Of a DNA stretch of 64,000 bases, positions 1 to 8,745 are shown in pieces. Position numbers and translations under genes: made by a program. Below the pieces are notes generated by a model. The model had not been told where the DNA came from, did not search any database, and saw nothing but the letters and a program-made list of their open reading frames with translations. The stretch is from an uncultured Acidobacteriota bacterium. Its GTDB lineage: Bacteria; Acidobacteriota; UBA6911; CAINFC01. Every line of letters starts with the position of its first letter. The stretch's first letter is position 1. The stretch spans positions 1 to 64,000 of the forward strand of contig CAINFC010000242.1 in NCBI GenBank assembly GCA_903847975.1. The letters are read 5' to 3'.

Positions 1-345
1 CAAACATCTACCGTTGCTCGATTGAGCGCAACCCTTTCAGGGTTGTCGCCTGCGGGTGTCCCTACCCGGGGTAGGCGCGAAGCGCGCCAACCCCGGGCTG
101 TGTTACGAAGCCCTTACAGGGCTTTCCCCATCGCAAATCCACAGCTGTGGAGCTTTTTTTACCGGGACACCAAGGCGGATGGCTTCGAAAAAACGGTTTT
201 CCTCCGGTTCTGCCGTCCCGATAGGAACTTGCCCTGCGCTGAAGCCAACCCGGCGCTGAATTGCCTGGACACAATCCTGTCGTCCCTTACGGGACTCCTG
301 TTCCGGCAGAACGACCACCTATGGGTTCAAGCAGGGCCTCGAAAA
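1..345. repeat. Cluster of short imperfect palindromes (REP-like)
   Basis: No credible gene is seen here. The stretch is a run of short inverted repeats: CAACCCT-TTC-AGGGTTG at 29-45, CTACCCGGGGTAG at 62-74, GGCGCG-AAG-CGCGCC at 74-88, AGCCCT-TAC-AGGGCT at 109-123, TCCACAGCTGTGGA at 138-151 and GTCCC-TTAC-GGGAC at 282-295. Three share the plan of a G/C stem around a TTC or TTAC loop. All frames open across it, but none has a convincing start or recognisable protein. The pattern suggests a REP-type or other non-autonomous repeat cluster downstream of the patatin gene. The outer edges are not defined, and the element may extend past the window start. From 346 to the end of the lipase gene at 416 I see nothing else. 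Confidence 0.55.
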
Positions 346-415
346 GCATTGACGGAGGACGGCAGAAAAAGATTCCATCCCGTGGCTTTGCCCGGGCTGG
401 GGATATTTGAGGCTT

Positions 416-1303
416 TCAGTCTCCTTTTTGGCTTTTTACCCCTTCGTCAGAAGTTGGTCCATCCAGCAGGCTTCGTATTCTGGGGAGCATTCTCTCGGCT
501 TCCTTCATTCCACCTTCGATGGCTACTGCAGGGCGACTGAACCCGGCAAAGAAATCCATGCCGGCAGGAAGGCGGGGACGCATCAGCAAATCGGGAGGCG
601 ACGCCTGCAGTCGAAGTCTCGTCGCTGCAGAAATCATCATCATCTGGATGTGCCACAGCTCTTTCAGCGGCCGGGGCCCCTTGGGGGGAAAAAGCGGGTG
701 AGCCACATTGGGCCGGCCCGGGCTGTTCTGGCTGAATTCCGGAAGCACGTCCACCGCCAGCACCAGATTCGCTCCCATCTGGCGAACCACATCGGCAGGA
801 ACATTATTCAGCACCCCGCCGTCCACCAGCCGCAATCCGAAGCGCTTGAGCGGGGCAAACACGCCGGGAAAGGAAATGGTGGCGCGGATAGCGTCGACCA
901 CCAGCCCCTCCTTCAGGATCACTTCGCAGCCGCTGTTCAGGTCGGCAGCCGTAACCGCCAGCTGCCTCGGGAGCGTCTCGAACCGCAGTCCTTTTCCCAG
1001 TAACGTTTCCAGAGCCCGATAGATGCGGCTGCCCTTGAGCATGGCTCCCTGGATCAGGCCCGGGTCCATCAGCTTGACCATCTCCAGCGGCCGGCTCCAA
1101 CGGTGCGCCACTCTCTCCATTTCCCCGGGGGATATCCCCGCGGCATAAGCCGCCCCGACCAGGCCGCCCATGCTGGTACCGGCAATGATATCCGCGTGGA
1201 TTCCCTCCCTTTCCAGGACCTTGAGTATGCCGATGTGCGCCAGACCCCGGGCTCCTCCCCCCCCCAGGGCCAGTCCGATTTTCCTTCCGGATTGGCTTTC
1301 CAT
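416..1303 (-). CDS. Patatin-like phospholipase family protein
   Basis: This is a 295-residue soluble patatin-fold acyl hydrolase, of the kind that cleaves acyl chains from phospholipids or other lipids with a Ser-Asp dyad. The oxyanion glycine-rich loop (GGGGARG, about residues 14-20), the nucleophile elbow GTSMGG (Ser44) and the DGG motif (Asp161) are all intact. An upstream in-frame ATG would add 18 residues, but GAGGAGGGG stands about 8 bases before the ATG at 1303, which decides the start. No signal peptide is visible, so it is probably cytoplasmic, like RssA/YjjU-type bacterial patatins. The gene stands alone: repeats lie downstream and a divergent membrane-protein gene upstream. The substrate cannot be told from sequence. 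Confidence 0.88.
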   Translation of the reverse strand: MESQSGRKIGLALGGGGARGLAHIGILKVLEREGIHADIIAGTSMGGLVGAAYAAGISPGEMERVAHRWSRPLEMVKLMDPGLIQGAMLKGSRIYRALETLLGKGLRFETLPRQLAVTAADLNSGCEVILKEGLVVDAIRATISFPGVFAPLKRFGLRLVDGGVLNNVPADVVRQMGANLVLAVDVLPEFSQNSPGRPNVAHPLFPPKGPRPLKELWHIQMMMISAATRLRLQASPPDLLMRPRLPAGMDFFAGFSRPAVAIEGGMKEAERMLPRIRSLLDGPTSDEGVKSQKGD

Positions 1304-1463
1304 GGCTGCATCCCCTCCTCTGGGATTCAAGCGTCCCTTTTTCCCAGGGGATCGCACTTCCCGCGGAAATCATAATTGTATGCCATTTTGCATCTCACCG
1401 GAAGAATGGGGAATAATGTATACCAACAGAAAAGCTCGTAGTCGCGTTGCGGAGGAAAATCCC

Positions 1464-2207
1464 ATGAGTATCCTGATCGGCATTTTTCGATGCATACTCC
1501 CCTATCGGTACTGGTCGGAACCGCCCCGGGGTGCGATCGCTTCCGCGATTCTAACCATTTTGCTCTCTTTTCCCATCGGCTTTCTTGGCTTCCTTTCCTA
1601 CGCCGGGAAAGCGGCGGATACCTCTGCCTCCCAGATCCTGGAACTGGCAAACCGTCCGCGGGATAAAACCACCGGGGTTATTCTGGATAAACCGATACGG
1701 ATTGTCAACAGCAACATCGTCACCCCTTTGCTCTTTTTCCTTACCACTGCCGAAGGACTCTTTGTCAGCTATCTTTACTGCTCCGGAACCTTTCGTCTGC
1801 TCACCGTTGCAGGCGGCGACCCCTACGGGGATCCCATCCTTACTCTCCTGGACCGGATGGCCCGCTCCTCCTGGTCGCGGATCCGGTTGGGGTCCAGAGC
1901 GTACCAGCGGGAAAAGGCCGAAGGTCCGCCGGTCCCGGACCGTATTGTGGAGGGGCATCGATTCGACGGGAAAGGAGCCGATTACGTTCTGATTTCCAGC
2001 CGCGTCAAGGAGGGCTGGACCGCAGGGACGGTGCTGCGTGTGGATGCCTACCGATTGCGCCTCGGCGATCCGTACGAGGTATCCATCGAGGGGCGGCTGC
2101 GAACCTGTTATCCGCTGTCCCTGGCATGCGACGGCCGGATTGACCGCCGCTTTCTTTTCTACCGCTGGCCGTCCGATGCCCCTCCCCTGCCGGACATGCC
2201 GGAATAG
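1464..2207 (+). CDS. Hypothetical membrane protein, two TM segments
   Basis: This is a 247-residue protein I do not recognise. A first hydrophobic segment lies at about residues 24-46 and a second at about 85-108. The remaining 140 residues are hydrophilic, rich in Arg, Gly and Asp, and would sit on one side of the membrane. The frame is open far upstream, but GGAGG at 1451-1455 is 8 bases before the ATG at 1464, and the upstream part is only the complement of the lipase gene, so 1464 is chosen. It is divergent from the patatin gene and stands alone. There are no catalytic motifs; it may be a small accessory membrane protein. The function is unknown. Confidence 0.6.
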   Translation: MSILIGIFRCILPYRYWSEPPRGAIASAILTILLSFPIGFLGFLSYAGKAADTSASQILELANRPRDKTTGVILDKPIRIVNSNIVTPLLFFLTTAEGLFVSYLYCSGTFRLLTVAGGDPYGDPILTLLDRMARSSWSRIRLGSRAYQREKAEGPPVPDRIVEGHRFDGKGADYVLISSRVKEGWTAGTVLRVDAYRLRLGDPYEVSIEGRLRTCYPLSLACDGRIDRRFLFYRWPSDAPPLPDMPE

Positions 2208-2550
2208 TTGTATCATTCCCTTTTCGAATCATCCGCGAGAGAAGGAACTGTATGCCGGGAATCTATTCGTACCACCGGGAGTCGAGCAAGAGCGCCTATG
2301 CCACGGGCATGTATGGGGCCACCCCTTCCCGGATTGATGAAGCCGGAACCTGCTCGCTGTCCCGACGCAATCATCCCAGGACCGGCGACCCGATGTTGTG
2401 CCTGGATGACCTTTGCTTCGTCACCTACCACCAGAGACCGCCCTGGCCCTGAGCTGCGGATACCCGGCGTAAAAAATTTTTTTCTTAGTCCTGTTTTTCT
2501 GAACGCTTTTTCACCCCGACGTCATCCAAGAGTATGTGAAAGGAATGACA
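2208..2550. other. Intergenic stretch with one doubtful small frame
   Basis: Most of this 340-base gap shows nothing recognisable. A 66-codon frame on the plus strand (2252-2452) begins with an ATG preceded by AAGGA at suitable distance. Its predicted peptide is rich in Arg, Pro, Ser and Cys with no hydrophobic core or known motif, so I do not call it a gene. The region just before 2551 should hold the promoter of the VWFA gene, but no clear -35/-10 pair was found. Confidence 0.3.
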
Positions 2551-4404
2551 ATGCCATATAGGATGCCCGCCGTCTGGAAATGGACGCTTCCGGCCATGGC
2601 CATGACGATGGGGTTGAATGTGCTTTCGGCGCTGGCGGCTCATGATCCCGGCGATGCGAATGCCCGTTCTTTCGCAGCACCATGGACGATTCCTTCCGGG
2701 CAGAAATTCATCATGCGCCTGGAAACGGCCATCCACACCAATTACAACAAAAAAGGCGACCCGGTCCTGTTCGAAACCGCCGGGGATATCGTGGCGGAAG
2801 AAAACGTGGTCATCCCCCAGAAGAGCAAGATACGGGGGGTCCTTACCCGATCCAAGCGGGCCGGCCGCCTGGCCGGGAAGGCGGAAGTGGAGATCAAGCT
2901 GCAGGCCGTAGAGATTCTTTCCGGGCCTCTTCAGCCGATCCAGGCGACCATCATCCGGGTCGGCCTGGATCCGATCAAGCCCGACGGCGGCGATCCGACC
3001 ATCAAAGGAGACTCCGGCTCGGGAGGGAGTGCCGGCACGGTAGCCAAATCCGGCGCGGAAGGGGCGGTCATCGGCGTTCTTATGGGCGGCCCGAAGGGAG
3101 CGGCCTACGGAGGTGCCGTCGGAGCGGGAATCGCCCTGGGCGGCATGCTCCTCAAACGGGGGCCGGATCTGGACCTCCCCGCCGATACCATGTTTGAAGC
3201 CAGGTTCGACAATTCGTTTACGCTTCCCCCGGAGCTGGCGCAGCAGGTGGAAAAAGCCACTTCGCAAAGCGATGAAACCGGGCGTGCGGAAACAGAGCCG
3301 ACAATCCGGGAGAATGAAAAGCCCTCTTTTCAGCGGGAGAAGCCGGTGCTTCACACCCGGAACAAAACCAGGGAGACACCCTCGCCCGCCCCTGCAGACG
3401 GAGACGAGTCACTGGGTGGCCGCCGCTCCGACCCGACGGAAAAGATCGATTCCCTTCCTCGTCCTGTTCCCGCACCCGAGATACCGAAGCCGGAACCGAA
3501 AGACGAACCGGTCGCCTTGGAACCGGCCTCGACCGGCTCGGAGAATTTCAAACTGCGGGTCAGCGTCCGCATGGTCCAGGTGGATACCGTGGTGCGGGAT
3601 CGTGCCGGCAGAATGATCGACAACCTGAAACTGGAGGATTTCCGGGTTTTTGAAGACGGCCAGGAACAGACTCTGGGTAGCTATTCCCGTGATGAAATGC
3701 CTCTGGCCCTGGCTCTGGTGGTCGACGCCAGCGGCAGTGTGGCTCCTTACATCTATGAGCTGCGCCGGATTGCCCAGCGCACTCTGGCGCAACTGAAGGG
3801 ACAGGACCAGGTCGCGCTTTTTTCCTTTGCCTCCGATGCCGAAAGGATAGTGGATCTGACATCCGACCGCCGGGCCATTGCCGACGGCCTGAACCGGATT
3901 CATCCGGGAGGCGGCACCAACATTGTCGATGCCCTTTACCAGGCGGTCAACTACCTGGCCAACGCCGCTCCCGATTCCCGTCGGGCGGTGATTCTGATCT
4001 CCGACAACCAGTCGACCGTACCTTCCAGCGCCGGCGAAGGAGAAACCATCCGCAAAGCCCTGAACTCCGAGACGGTTATTTACAGTATCAAGACCGCCGG
4101 GGATTCCGGGCCGGTTGCCCTGCGGGTTCCCAGCATCCGCTTCGGCGGCGGATCGGTTTCTAAAATGTGCCGGGAAACCGGCGGAGAAATCATCGATGCC
4201 GCACGGGCCGGCCTGATGAATGCGGCATTGGAGCAGGTTCTGACCCGGCTGCGCCTTCGCTATTCGGTTGGTTATTACTCTTCCAGCACGGAGCGCGGAG
4301 GCGCGTTCCATTCCATCGAGGTGCGCCTCCAGGACCGCTTCGGCAAACCGGGCGCTGACTACGTCATTCACGCGCGTCGCGGTTACTACTCCACCGGGTC
4401 CTGA
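2551..4404 (+). CDS. VWFA-domain secreted protein (acidobacterial type)
   Basis: This protein of about 617 residues has an N-terminal hydrophobic export segment and three recognisable parts. The first is a beta-rich region starting around the IPSGQKF motif, followed by a Gly/Ala-rich glycine-zipper-like segment (about residues 165-210). The second is a Pro/Glu-rich linker (about 235-330). The third is a von Willebrand factor A domain with the metal-binding DASGS motif at Asp392. The Val-Gln-Val-Asp-rich lead-in and the VFEDGQEQ strand before the VWFA part resemble the VWFA-related domain common in Acidobacteriota (TIGR03436-like). GTG 2536 and ATG 2545 also lie in frame; 2551 is preferred because AAAGGA precedes it by about 7 bases. 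It probably acts in the periplasm or at the cell surface in metal-dependent binding. Confidence 0.8.
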   Translation: MPYRMPAVWKWTLPAMAMTMGLNVLSALAAHDPGDANARSFAAPWTIPSGQKFIMRLETAIHTNYNKKGDPVLFETAGDIVAEENVVIPQKSKIRGVLTRSKRAGRLAGKAEVEIKLQAVEILSGPLQPIQATIIRVGLDPIKPDGGDPTIKGDSGSGGSAGTVAKSGAEGAVIGVLMGGPKGAAYGGAVGAGIALGGMLLKRGPDLDLPADTMFEARFDNSFTLPPELAQQVEKATSQSDETGRAETEPTIRENEKPSFQREKPVLHTRNKTRETPSPAPADGDESLGGRRSDPTEKIDSLPRPVPAPEIPKPEPKDEPVALEPASTGSENFKLRVSVRMVQVDTVVRDRAGRMIDNLKLEDFRVFEDGQEQTLGSYSRDEMPLALALVVDASGSVAPYIYELRRIAQRTLAQLKGQDQVALFSFASDAERIVDLTSDRRAIADGLNRIHPGGGTNIVDALYQAVNYLANAAPDSRRAVILISDNQSTVPSSAGEGETIRKALNSETVIYSIKTAGDSGPVALRVPSIRFGGGSVSKMCRETGGEIIDAARAGLMNAALEQVLTRLRLRYSVGYYSSSTERGGAFHSIEVRLQDRFGKPGADYVIHARRGYYSTGS

Positions 4405-4522
4405 CCGGCAGAAAAAAACGGCTGGAACTTCGGCGGTATTTTCTCCCCGACCGGATTTGATTTATACTTTTGGGCCAGGGGCACGGATCAAAGTTCTTTC
4501 AATTAACCCAAAGGTATTCATC

Positions 4523-5932
4523 ATGACCCAAAGAAGAGAATTCATTAAGAAAACCGCCGCGGCCGCCGCCGGGCTTTCCGCCGCGGGCATCGGATTCAAC
4601 GCCCGGTCCTACGCCAATATCATGGGGGCGAATGACCGCATTTTCCTCGGAGTGATCGGCATCCGCAACCAGGGGACCGTACACATCAACAGCTGGTGCG
4701 GCTTAAAGGACAGCCATAATGTCGTCGTTAAAACCGTCTGCGACGCCGACGAAGGGCTGTTTGAGCCGGCGGTGCAGACGGTACTCAAGAAAACCGGTAG
4801 CAAGCCCCAGACGGAGTGGGACCTGCACAAGGTTCTGGAGGACAAGGAAATTACCGCCGTATCGGTGGTAACCCCAAACCACTGGCATGCGCTGGCCACC
4901 ATCTGGGCCTGCCAGGCAGGAAAACATGTCTATGTGGAAAAGCCGGCTTCCCACAATATATGGGAAGGTCGAAAAATGGTCGAGGCCTACCAGAAATACA
5001 ATGTCCTCGTGCAGGTGGGGCTGAACAACCGCTCTTCCCGAGCCGTGCGCGAAGCCATTCAGTTCCTGCACGACGGCGGCATCGGCGATATTTTCATGGC
5101 TCGCGCCCTTTGCTTCAAAGCACGCGACTCCTATGGCTGGTCGAAGGACAGCCTGCCGCCCGCTGGCTTACATTACGACCGCTGGCTGGGTCCGGCCCCC
5201 TATCGCCCTTACAACGAAAAGCGCGGCCACTACAACTGGCACTGGTACTGGGATACCGGCAACGGGGATACCGGTAACACCGGTCCCCACCAGCTTGACA
5301 TAGCCCGCTGGGGAATGAACAAGAACGAGCATCCGGTGAGCGTCTTTTCCATGGGAGGCCTCTATGGCTTCCATCCGGAAGAAAGCCCGAAGGAGTCCAA
5401 AGCCCCCGGCAAAATGGTCTATGGCGGTGTGGAAACCTATCATCATGACAAAACGTCACAGGAGACCCCAAACACCCAGACTGCGGTTTACAAATACGCG
5501 GATGGAACCATGCTGGAGTTCGAATGCCGCGGTCGCTACACCAACCATGAGGGGAGCAGGGGACAGGAAGTCGGCAACCTGTTTTTCGGCACGGAAGGCT
5601 GGCTGGAAATCAGCGGCAACTCATGGAAGGCTTTCCGCGGCCGGGAAAAAGAGGCTTTTGCGGGCTCCAAGGAATCAAATTCATCCTGGGGAGGAGACCA
5701 CTGGGCCAATTTTATCGAGGCCATCCGTTCCGGAAAAAAGGAAGACCTGCACAGCGACATTCTCGAAGGGCATTACTCCACCACGCTGCCGCACCTGGCC
5801 AACATCAGCTATCGGGTCGGCCGATTGGTGAAATTCATGGGCGAATATGAAAAATTTGCCGGCGACTCGGAAGCCGACACGCTTCTGTCGCGTGTTTACC
5901 GCAAACCCTACGTGGTCCCGGAAAATGTGTAA
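4523..5932 (+). CDS. Tat-exported Gfo/Idh/MocA family oxidoreductase
   Basis: This 469-residue protein begins with a twin-arginine signal (QRREFIKK followed by an Ala-rich stretch), so it should be exported folded with its cofactor. A Rossmann domain follows (GVIGIRNQGT near residue 40), then the EKPAS motif that carries the family's catalytic lysine, and a long C-terminal alpha/beta domain typical of bacterial inositol-dehydrogenase-like proteins. Members bind NAD(P) and act on sugars or cyclitols. Glycosidases of the same fold exist, so the substrate and even the reaction stay open. The upstream open frame (from 4268) overlaps the VWFA gene and is not coding; ATG 4523 directly precedes the Tat motif. 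A strong hairpin terminator follows at 5993-6024. It is one of four members of this superfamily in the window. Confidence 0.88.
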   Translation: MTQRREFIKKTAAAAAGLSAAGIGFNARSYANIMGANDRIFLGVIGIRNQGTVHINSWCGLKDSHNVVVKTVCDADEGLFEPAVQTVLKKTGSKPQTEWDLHKVLEDKEITAVSVVTPNHWHALATIWACQAGKHVYVEKPASHNIWEGRKMVEAYQKYNVLVQVGLNNRSSRAVREAIQFLHDGGIGDIFMARALCFKARDSYGWSKDSLPPAGLHYDRWLGPAPYRPYNEKRGHYNWHWYWDTGNGDTGNTGPHQLDIARWGMNKNEHPVSVFSMGGLYGFHPEESPKESKAPGKMVYGGVETYHHDKTSQETPNTQTAVYKYADGTMLEFECRGRYTNHEGSRGQEVGNLFFGTEGWLEISGNSWKAFRGREKEAFAGSKESNSSWGGDHWANFIEAIRSGKKEDLHSDILEGHYSTTLPHLANISYRVGRLVKFMGEYEKFAGDSEADTLLSRVYRKPYVVPENV

Positions 5933-5992
5933 GCGCAAGACGTCCGGCGATGGGACTTCCACCGAACCGTGACGTAGGAGCCACTCTTTCCG

Positions 5993-6024
5993 AAAGGCCG
6001 GATCCGTAGCGACTCCGGCCTTTT
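5993..6024. terminator. Rho-independent terminator
   Basis: A perfect 10-bp stem, AAAGGCCGGA (5993-6002) and TCCGGCCTTT (6014-6023), encloses an 11-base loop and runs into a T tract. It sits 60 bases after the oxidoreductase stop. The A-rich left arm means it could also serve the gene arriving from the right at 6177. Confidence 0.8.
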
Positions 6025-6086
6025 CGCTTTTCTTCCCGCCCTTCCTTTCTTCCTGTGAATCCTTTTTTTCACAGGAAAAAAGGAAG
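6025..6086. repeat. Short interspersed hairpin repeat, copy 1
   Basis: A pyrimidine-rich lead (TTCCCGCCCTTCCTTTC) is followed by a hairpin with arms TTCCTGTGAA (6050-6059) and TTCACAGGAA (6069-6078). Related sequence occurs at 13455-13533 and, inverted, at 56689-56745, always in intergenic DNA beyond gene ends. By-eye match; copy boundaries are approximate. Confidence 0.5.
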
Positions 6087-6176
6087 ACCCGCAAGAAAGT
6101 CCCGGAGGTTTTCCTTCCGCAGGACACGGCGATCCGTCGCCCCCGGGGGGGGGCTGCCGGTTCGCCGCCCTCTGTC

Positions 6177-7406
6177 CTAGGCCGGTTTCAGAACGTGGTC
6201 CTTTTCCGAGGAGGGCTGGAACACTACGCGCTTCTTCTTCAGATAGGACATCTTGCCCAGGTGGGAAGCAAGCGCGGAACGGTGACCGCTGACCACATCC
6301 GAGTTCGGCTGCTTGCGGGAGCGGAGGCAATCCAGGAAGTTGCGGACATGCAATTGTTCCAGCGAGAGCGGATTCCTGACCACCACCGGCGCCACCGTTG
6401 CCTCTTTACGCTGCGATCGGGCCTGCCAGGTGTAGCCGGTGCGGTCGATCTGCAGGCTGCCTTCGGTCCCCAGAAACTCGATGGCCGCTCCGCGCGCTCC
6501 CGGAACCAGCGTTGCTTCGAAAGTGGCAACCCACTTTCGAGGATACTGGAGCTGAAGAGTAATTGTATCGGGAGCGGTGCGGCCGTCCGGGTAGGCAAAC
6601 ACACCTCCGGCGGCATCGGCCGAAAGCGGCAGGTCCTCTCCCAGGTACCAGTGCACTACATCGATCCAGTGCGTGAACAGATCGGTGATCTGCCCGCCGC
6701 CGAAATCCAGGTAGGCGCGCCAGTTGTAGAACTGGTGCGCATCGAATGGCCGGAACGGCACCGGCCCCAGAAAGGCCTTCCAGTCCAGTCCTTTCGGCTG
6801 ATCCTTGAAACCGGGCTTACGCAGGTGGTAGGTGTTGCCGTGCCACCAGGTACGGACCAGGGAGACGGTTCCGATTTTCCGGCTGTCGATATATTCCCTT
6901 TTCGCCGCCGCATAATGCTCCCCGCTGCGCTGCTGCAGGCCGACCTGCATCACGCGGCCGTTGTTCTTCACGGCGCGAATGATTTCGTGCCCTTCCGATA
7001 TGGAAAAGGTCAGCGGCTTTTCCACATAGACATCTTTCCCGGCCGCGCAGCTGTCCACCGCCATCCGCTTGTGCCAGGGATCCGGGGTAGCAATGAGCAC
7101 GGCATCCAGATCCCTGGCCTCGAGCAGCGCCCGGTAGTCCGCGTAGGTTTTTGCCTTGCCCTCTGTTTTGGCCCGCGCGGCGAGAAGGTTGTCTTCATAA
7201 CAGTCGCAGAGAGCCGCCACCTCCGCGCCGGGCTCCTTCTGGAACCATCCCATGACATTGGTCCCCCGACTCCCGACCCCGATCACCCCCAGGCGGATGC
7301 GGTCATTGGCCCCGAGGGCCCGGCCTCCTGCCGCCATGGCGGCTCCCCATGCGCCTTTCGCGGCGCTGCTAACAAATTCCCTTCGTGACGTATCCGATTC
7401 GCTCAT
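6177..7406 (-). CDS. Tat-exported Gfo/Idh/MocA family oxidoreductase
   Basis: This 409-residue protein has a Tat signal (SRREFVSS) and then a Rossmann fold (GVIGVGSRG). It carries the EKPLTF motif with the family lysine and a C-terminal substrate domain with a tryptophan-rich YNWRAYLDFGGGQITDLF region typical of dehydrogenases in this superfamily. It probably acts in the periplasm on a sugar or inositol derivative with a bound nicotinamide cofactor. It lies 164 bases downstream of the URO-D/M81 pair on the same strand and has its own candidate promoter at 7434-7462. It is clearly a paralogue rather than a duplicate of the 4523-5932 protein, since length and motifs differ. Confidence 0.88.
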   Translation of the reverse strand: MSESDTSRREFVSSAAKGAWGAAMAAGGRALGANDRIRLGVIGVGSRGTNVMGWFQKEPGAEVAALCDCYEDNLLAARAKTEGKAKTYADYRALLEARDLDAVLIATPDPWHKRMAVDSCAAGKDVYVEKPLTFSISEGHEIIRAVKNNGRVMQVGLQQRSGEHYAAAKREYIDSRKIGTVSLVRTWWHGNTYHLRKPGFKDQPKGLDWKAFLGPVPFRPFDAHQFYNWRAYLDFGGGQITDLFTHWIDVVHWYLGEDLPLSADAAGGVFAYPDGRTAPDTITLQLQYPRKWVATFEATLVPGARGAAIEFLGTEGSLQIDRTGYTWQARSQRKEATVAPVVVRNPLSLEQLHVRNFLDCLRSRKQPNSDVVSGHRSALASHLGKMSYLKKKRVVFQPSSEKDHVLKPA

Positions 7407-7433
7407 GCTTCCCTCTCTTTCCTGAAAAAAGGG

Positions 7434-7462
7434 ATTATAGGGTGAAACCGGGAAAACGGGAA
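7434..7462 (-). promoter_or_regulatory. Candidate promoter for the 6177-7406 gene
   Basis: Read on the minus strand, a perfect TATAAT (7434-7439) lies 27 bases before the start codon, with TTCCCG (7457-7462) as a weak -35 at 17-base spacing. Confidence 0.4.
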
Positions 7463-7570
7463 TGCCGGGAACCGGCCGGCCCGGCCCGAATCAGCTTCGG
7501 CGACGGCGACCTGCTGATCGCCCGGCAAAAGGCCCGGGTCTTTCTCCCTCAGCTGCGGCGCTGACGCGGC

Positions 7571-8710
7571 TCATGCGAGCGCGGCATCGACCATCGCCAG
7601 GATATTTTCGGGGGGCGTGTCCGCCATGATGGTGTGCACCGGGGCCAGCATATATCCGCCCCCCGGGCTCATGATCTCGAGAACCCGACGCACTTCCTTT
7701 CGAACTTCCTCCGGCGTGCCCCGGGGAAGGTAATACTGGGTGTCGACTGCGCCGCAAAAGGTAAGGTGCCGGCCATACCGGCTTTTCAATTCGGCGAGGT
7801 TGGCCATCTTTCCGGCAGAGGTCTGGATCGGATTGAGGATGTCAATCCCGATTTCGATAAAATCCGGAATCAGGTCGAACACGTCCCCGTCGCTGTGAAA
7901 GAAGATTTTGGCTTGGGTCCGCTCCTTGATGAAACGGATGAAATCGGCATGGACCGGCTTCAGAATGGCACGGTACATCGGCGGAGAAATCATCAGCCCG
8001 CTCTGCGAGCCCAGGTCGTCGCCGATCTTGATGATGTCCAGAATATCCCCGGCTTCCTCCAGAAAATGTCCCATCAGCCGCTTGCAGCAGGCCGCGATTT
8101 TCCCGAGCAGTGCCCGGGCGAAATCCGGATCCAGCGCCATATTCATTAAAAAGCGGTCCAGCCCCTGCAGGGCGTGGGCCCGCTCAAAGGGGAACAGCAG
8201 CCAGGGGGTTCCGATCACCGCGCAATCGGTCTCCTTCCGCAGGCGCTCGGCCTGCGCCCGCACCAGGGCCACCCGGGTGGGATCATCCATGTCGGGCCAG
8301 CTCCACGCCTCCAGCTGTTCGGCGGTGGCGATCTCCGCCATGGGATGAATCCCCGGGTACCACACCCCGGGCTCCACTTCCACGGATCCCGTCTGCCAGT
8401 CGTCCCGGAAAGGTGTATGCGGAGGGCGGCTGCGGTTTTGCCGGTAAACCCATTCCGGAAAACGGTCCAGCACACCCCGGGCATCCGAATGAAGCCGGAG
8501 GAGCGTTTCCTCATCCGGCAGCGCCGTCCCCAGTTCCGGCCAATCATATAAATAGGTATCCTCGGCCGCAATGCCCAGCGCCTTTTTCAGACGCCGGCAG
8601 GCAGGCATCTTCAGGCTGGTCGTATTGCTGGTACCAAGGATGATCGGCACCCGGTCCGGTTCTTCATGGTTCAGGGCCATCTGCACGCGCTCGCGCGGAG
8701 TTACTGTCAT
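7571..8710 (-). CDS. Uroporphyrinogen decarboxylase (URO-D)-fold protein
   Basis: This 379-residue cytoplasmic protein belongs to the URO-D superfamily, which holds haem-pathway HemE and the methyltransferases MtaA/CmuA. It has the N-terminal RVQMALNHEEPDRVP signature of the MtaA/CmuA-like branch, a central IKIGDDLGSQ segment and a C-terminal GGGYMLAPVH region. The long N-terminal extension and degenerate HemE motifs argue against a true haem enzyme; a corrinoid- or methyl-transfer role is more likely but unproven. ATG 8710 is chosen because GGGAGG precedes it by about 5 bases; the frame upstream of it is the shadow of the M81 gene. It is 35 bases downstream of that gene, so the two are probably cotranscribed. 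Confidence 0.8.
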   Translation of the reverse strand: MTVTPRERVQMALNHEEPDRVPIILGTSNTTSLKMPACRRLKKALGIAAEDTYLYDWPELGTALPDEETLLRLHSDARGVLDRFPEWVYRQNRSRPPHTPFRDDWQTGSVEVEPGVWYPGIHPMAEIATAEQLEAWSWPDMDDPTRVALVRAQAERLRKETDCAVIGTPWLLFPFERAHALQGLDRFLMNMALDPDFARALLGKIAACCKRLMGHFLEEAGDILDIIKIGDDLGSQSGLMISPPMYRAILKPVHADFIRFIKERTQAKIFFHSDGDVFDLIPDFIEIGIDILNPIQTSAGKMANLAELKSRYGRHLTFCGAVDTQYYLPRGTPEEVRKEVRRVLEIMSPGGGYMLAPVHTIMADTPPENILAMVDAALA

Positions 8711-8745
8711 ACCGCCTCCCGTTCCTATCCCTTCCAGTAAAAAAC

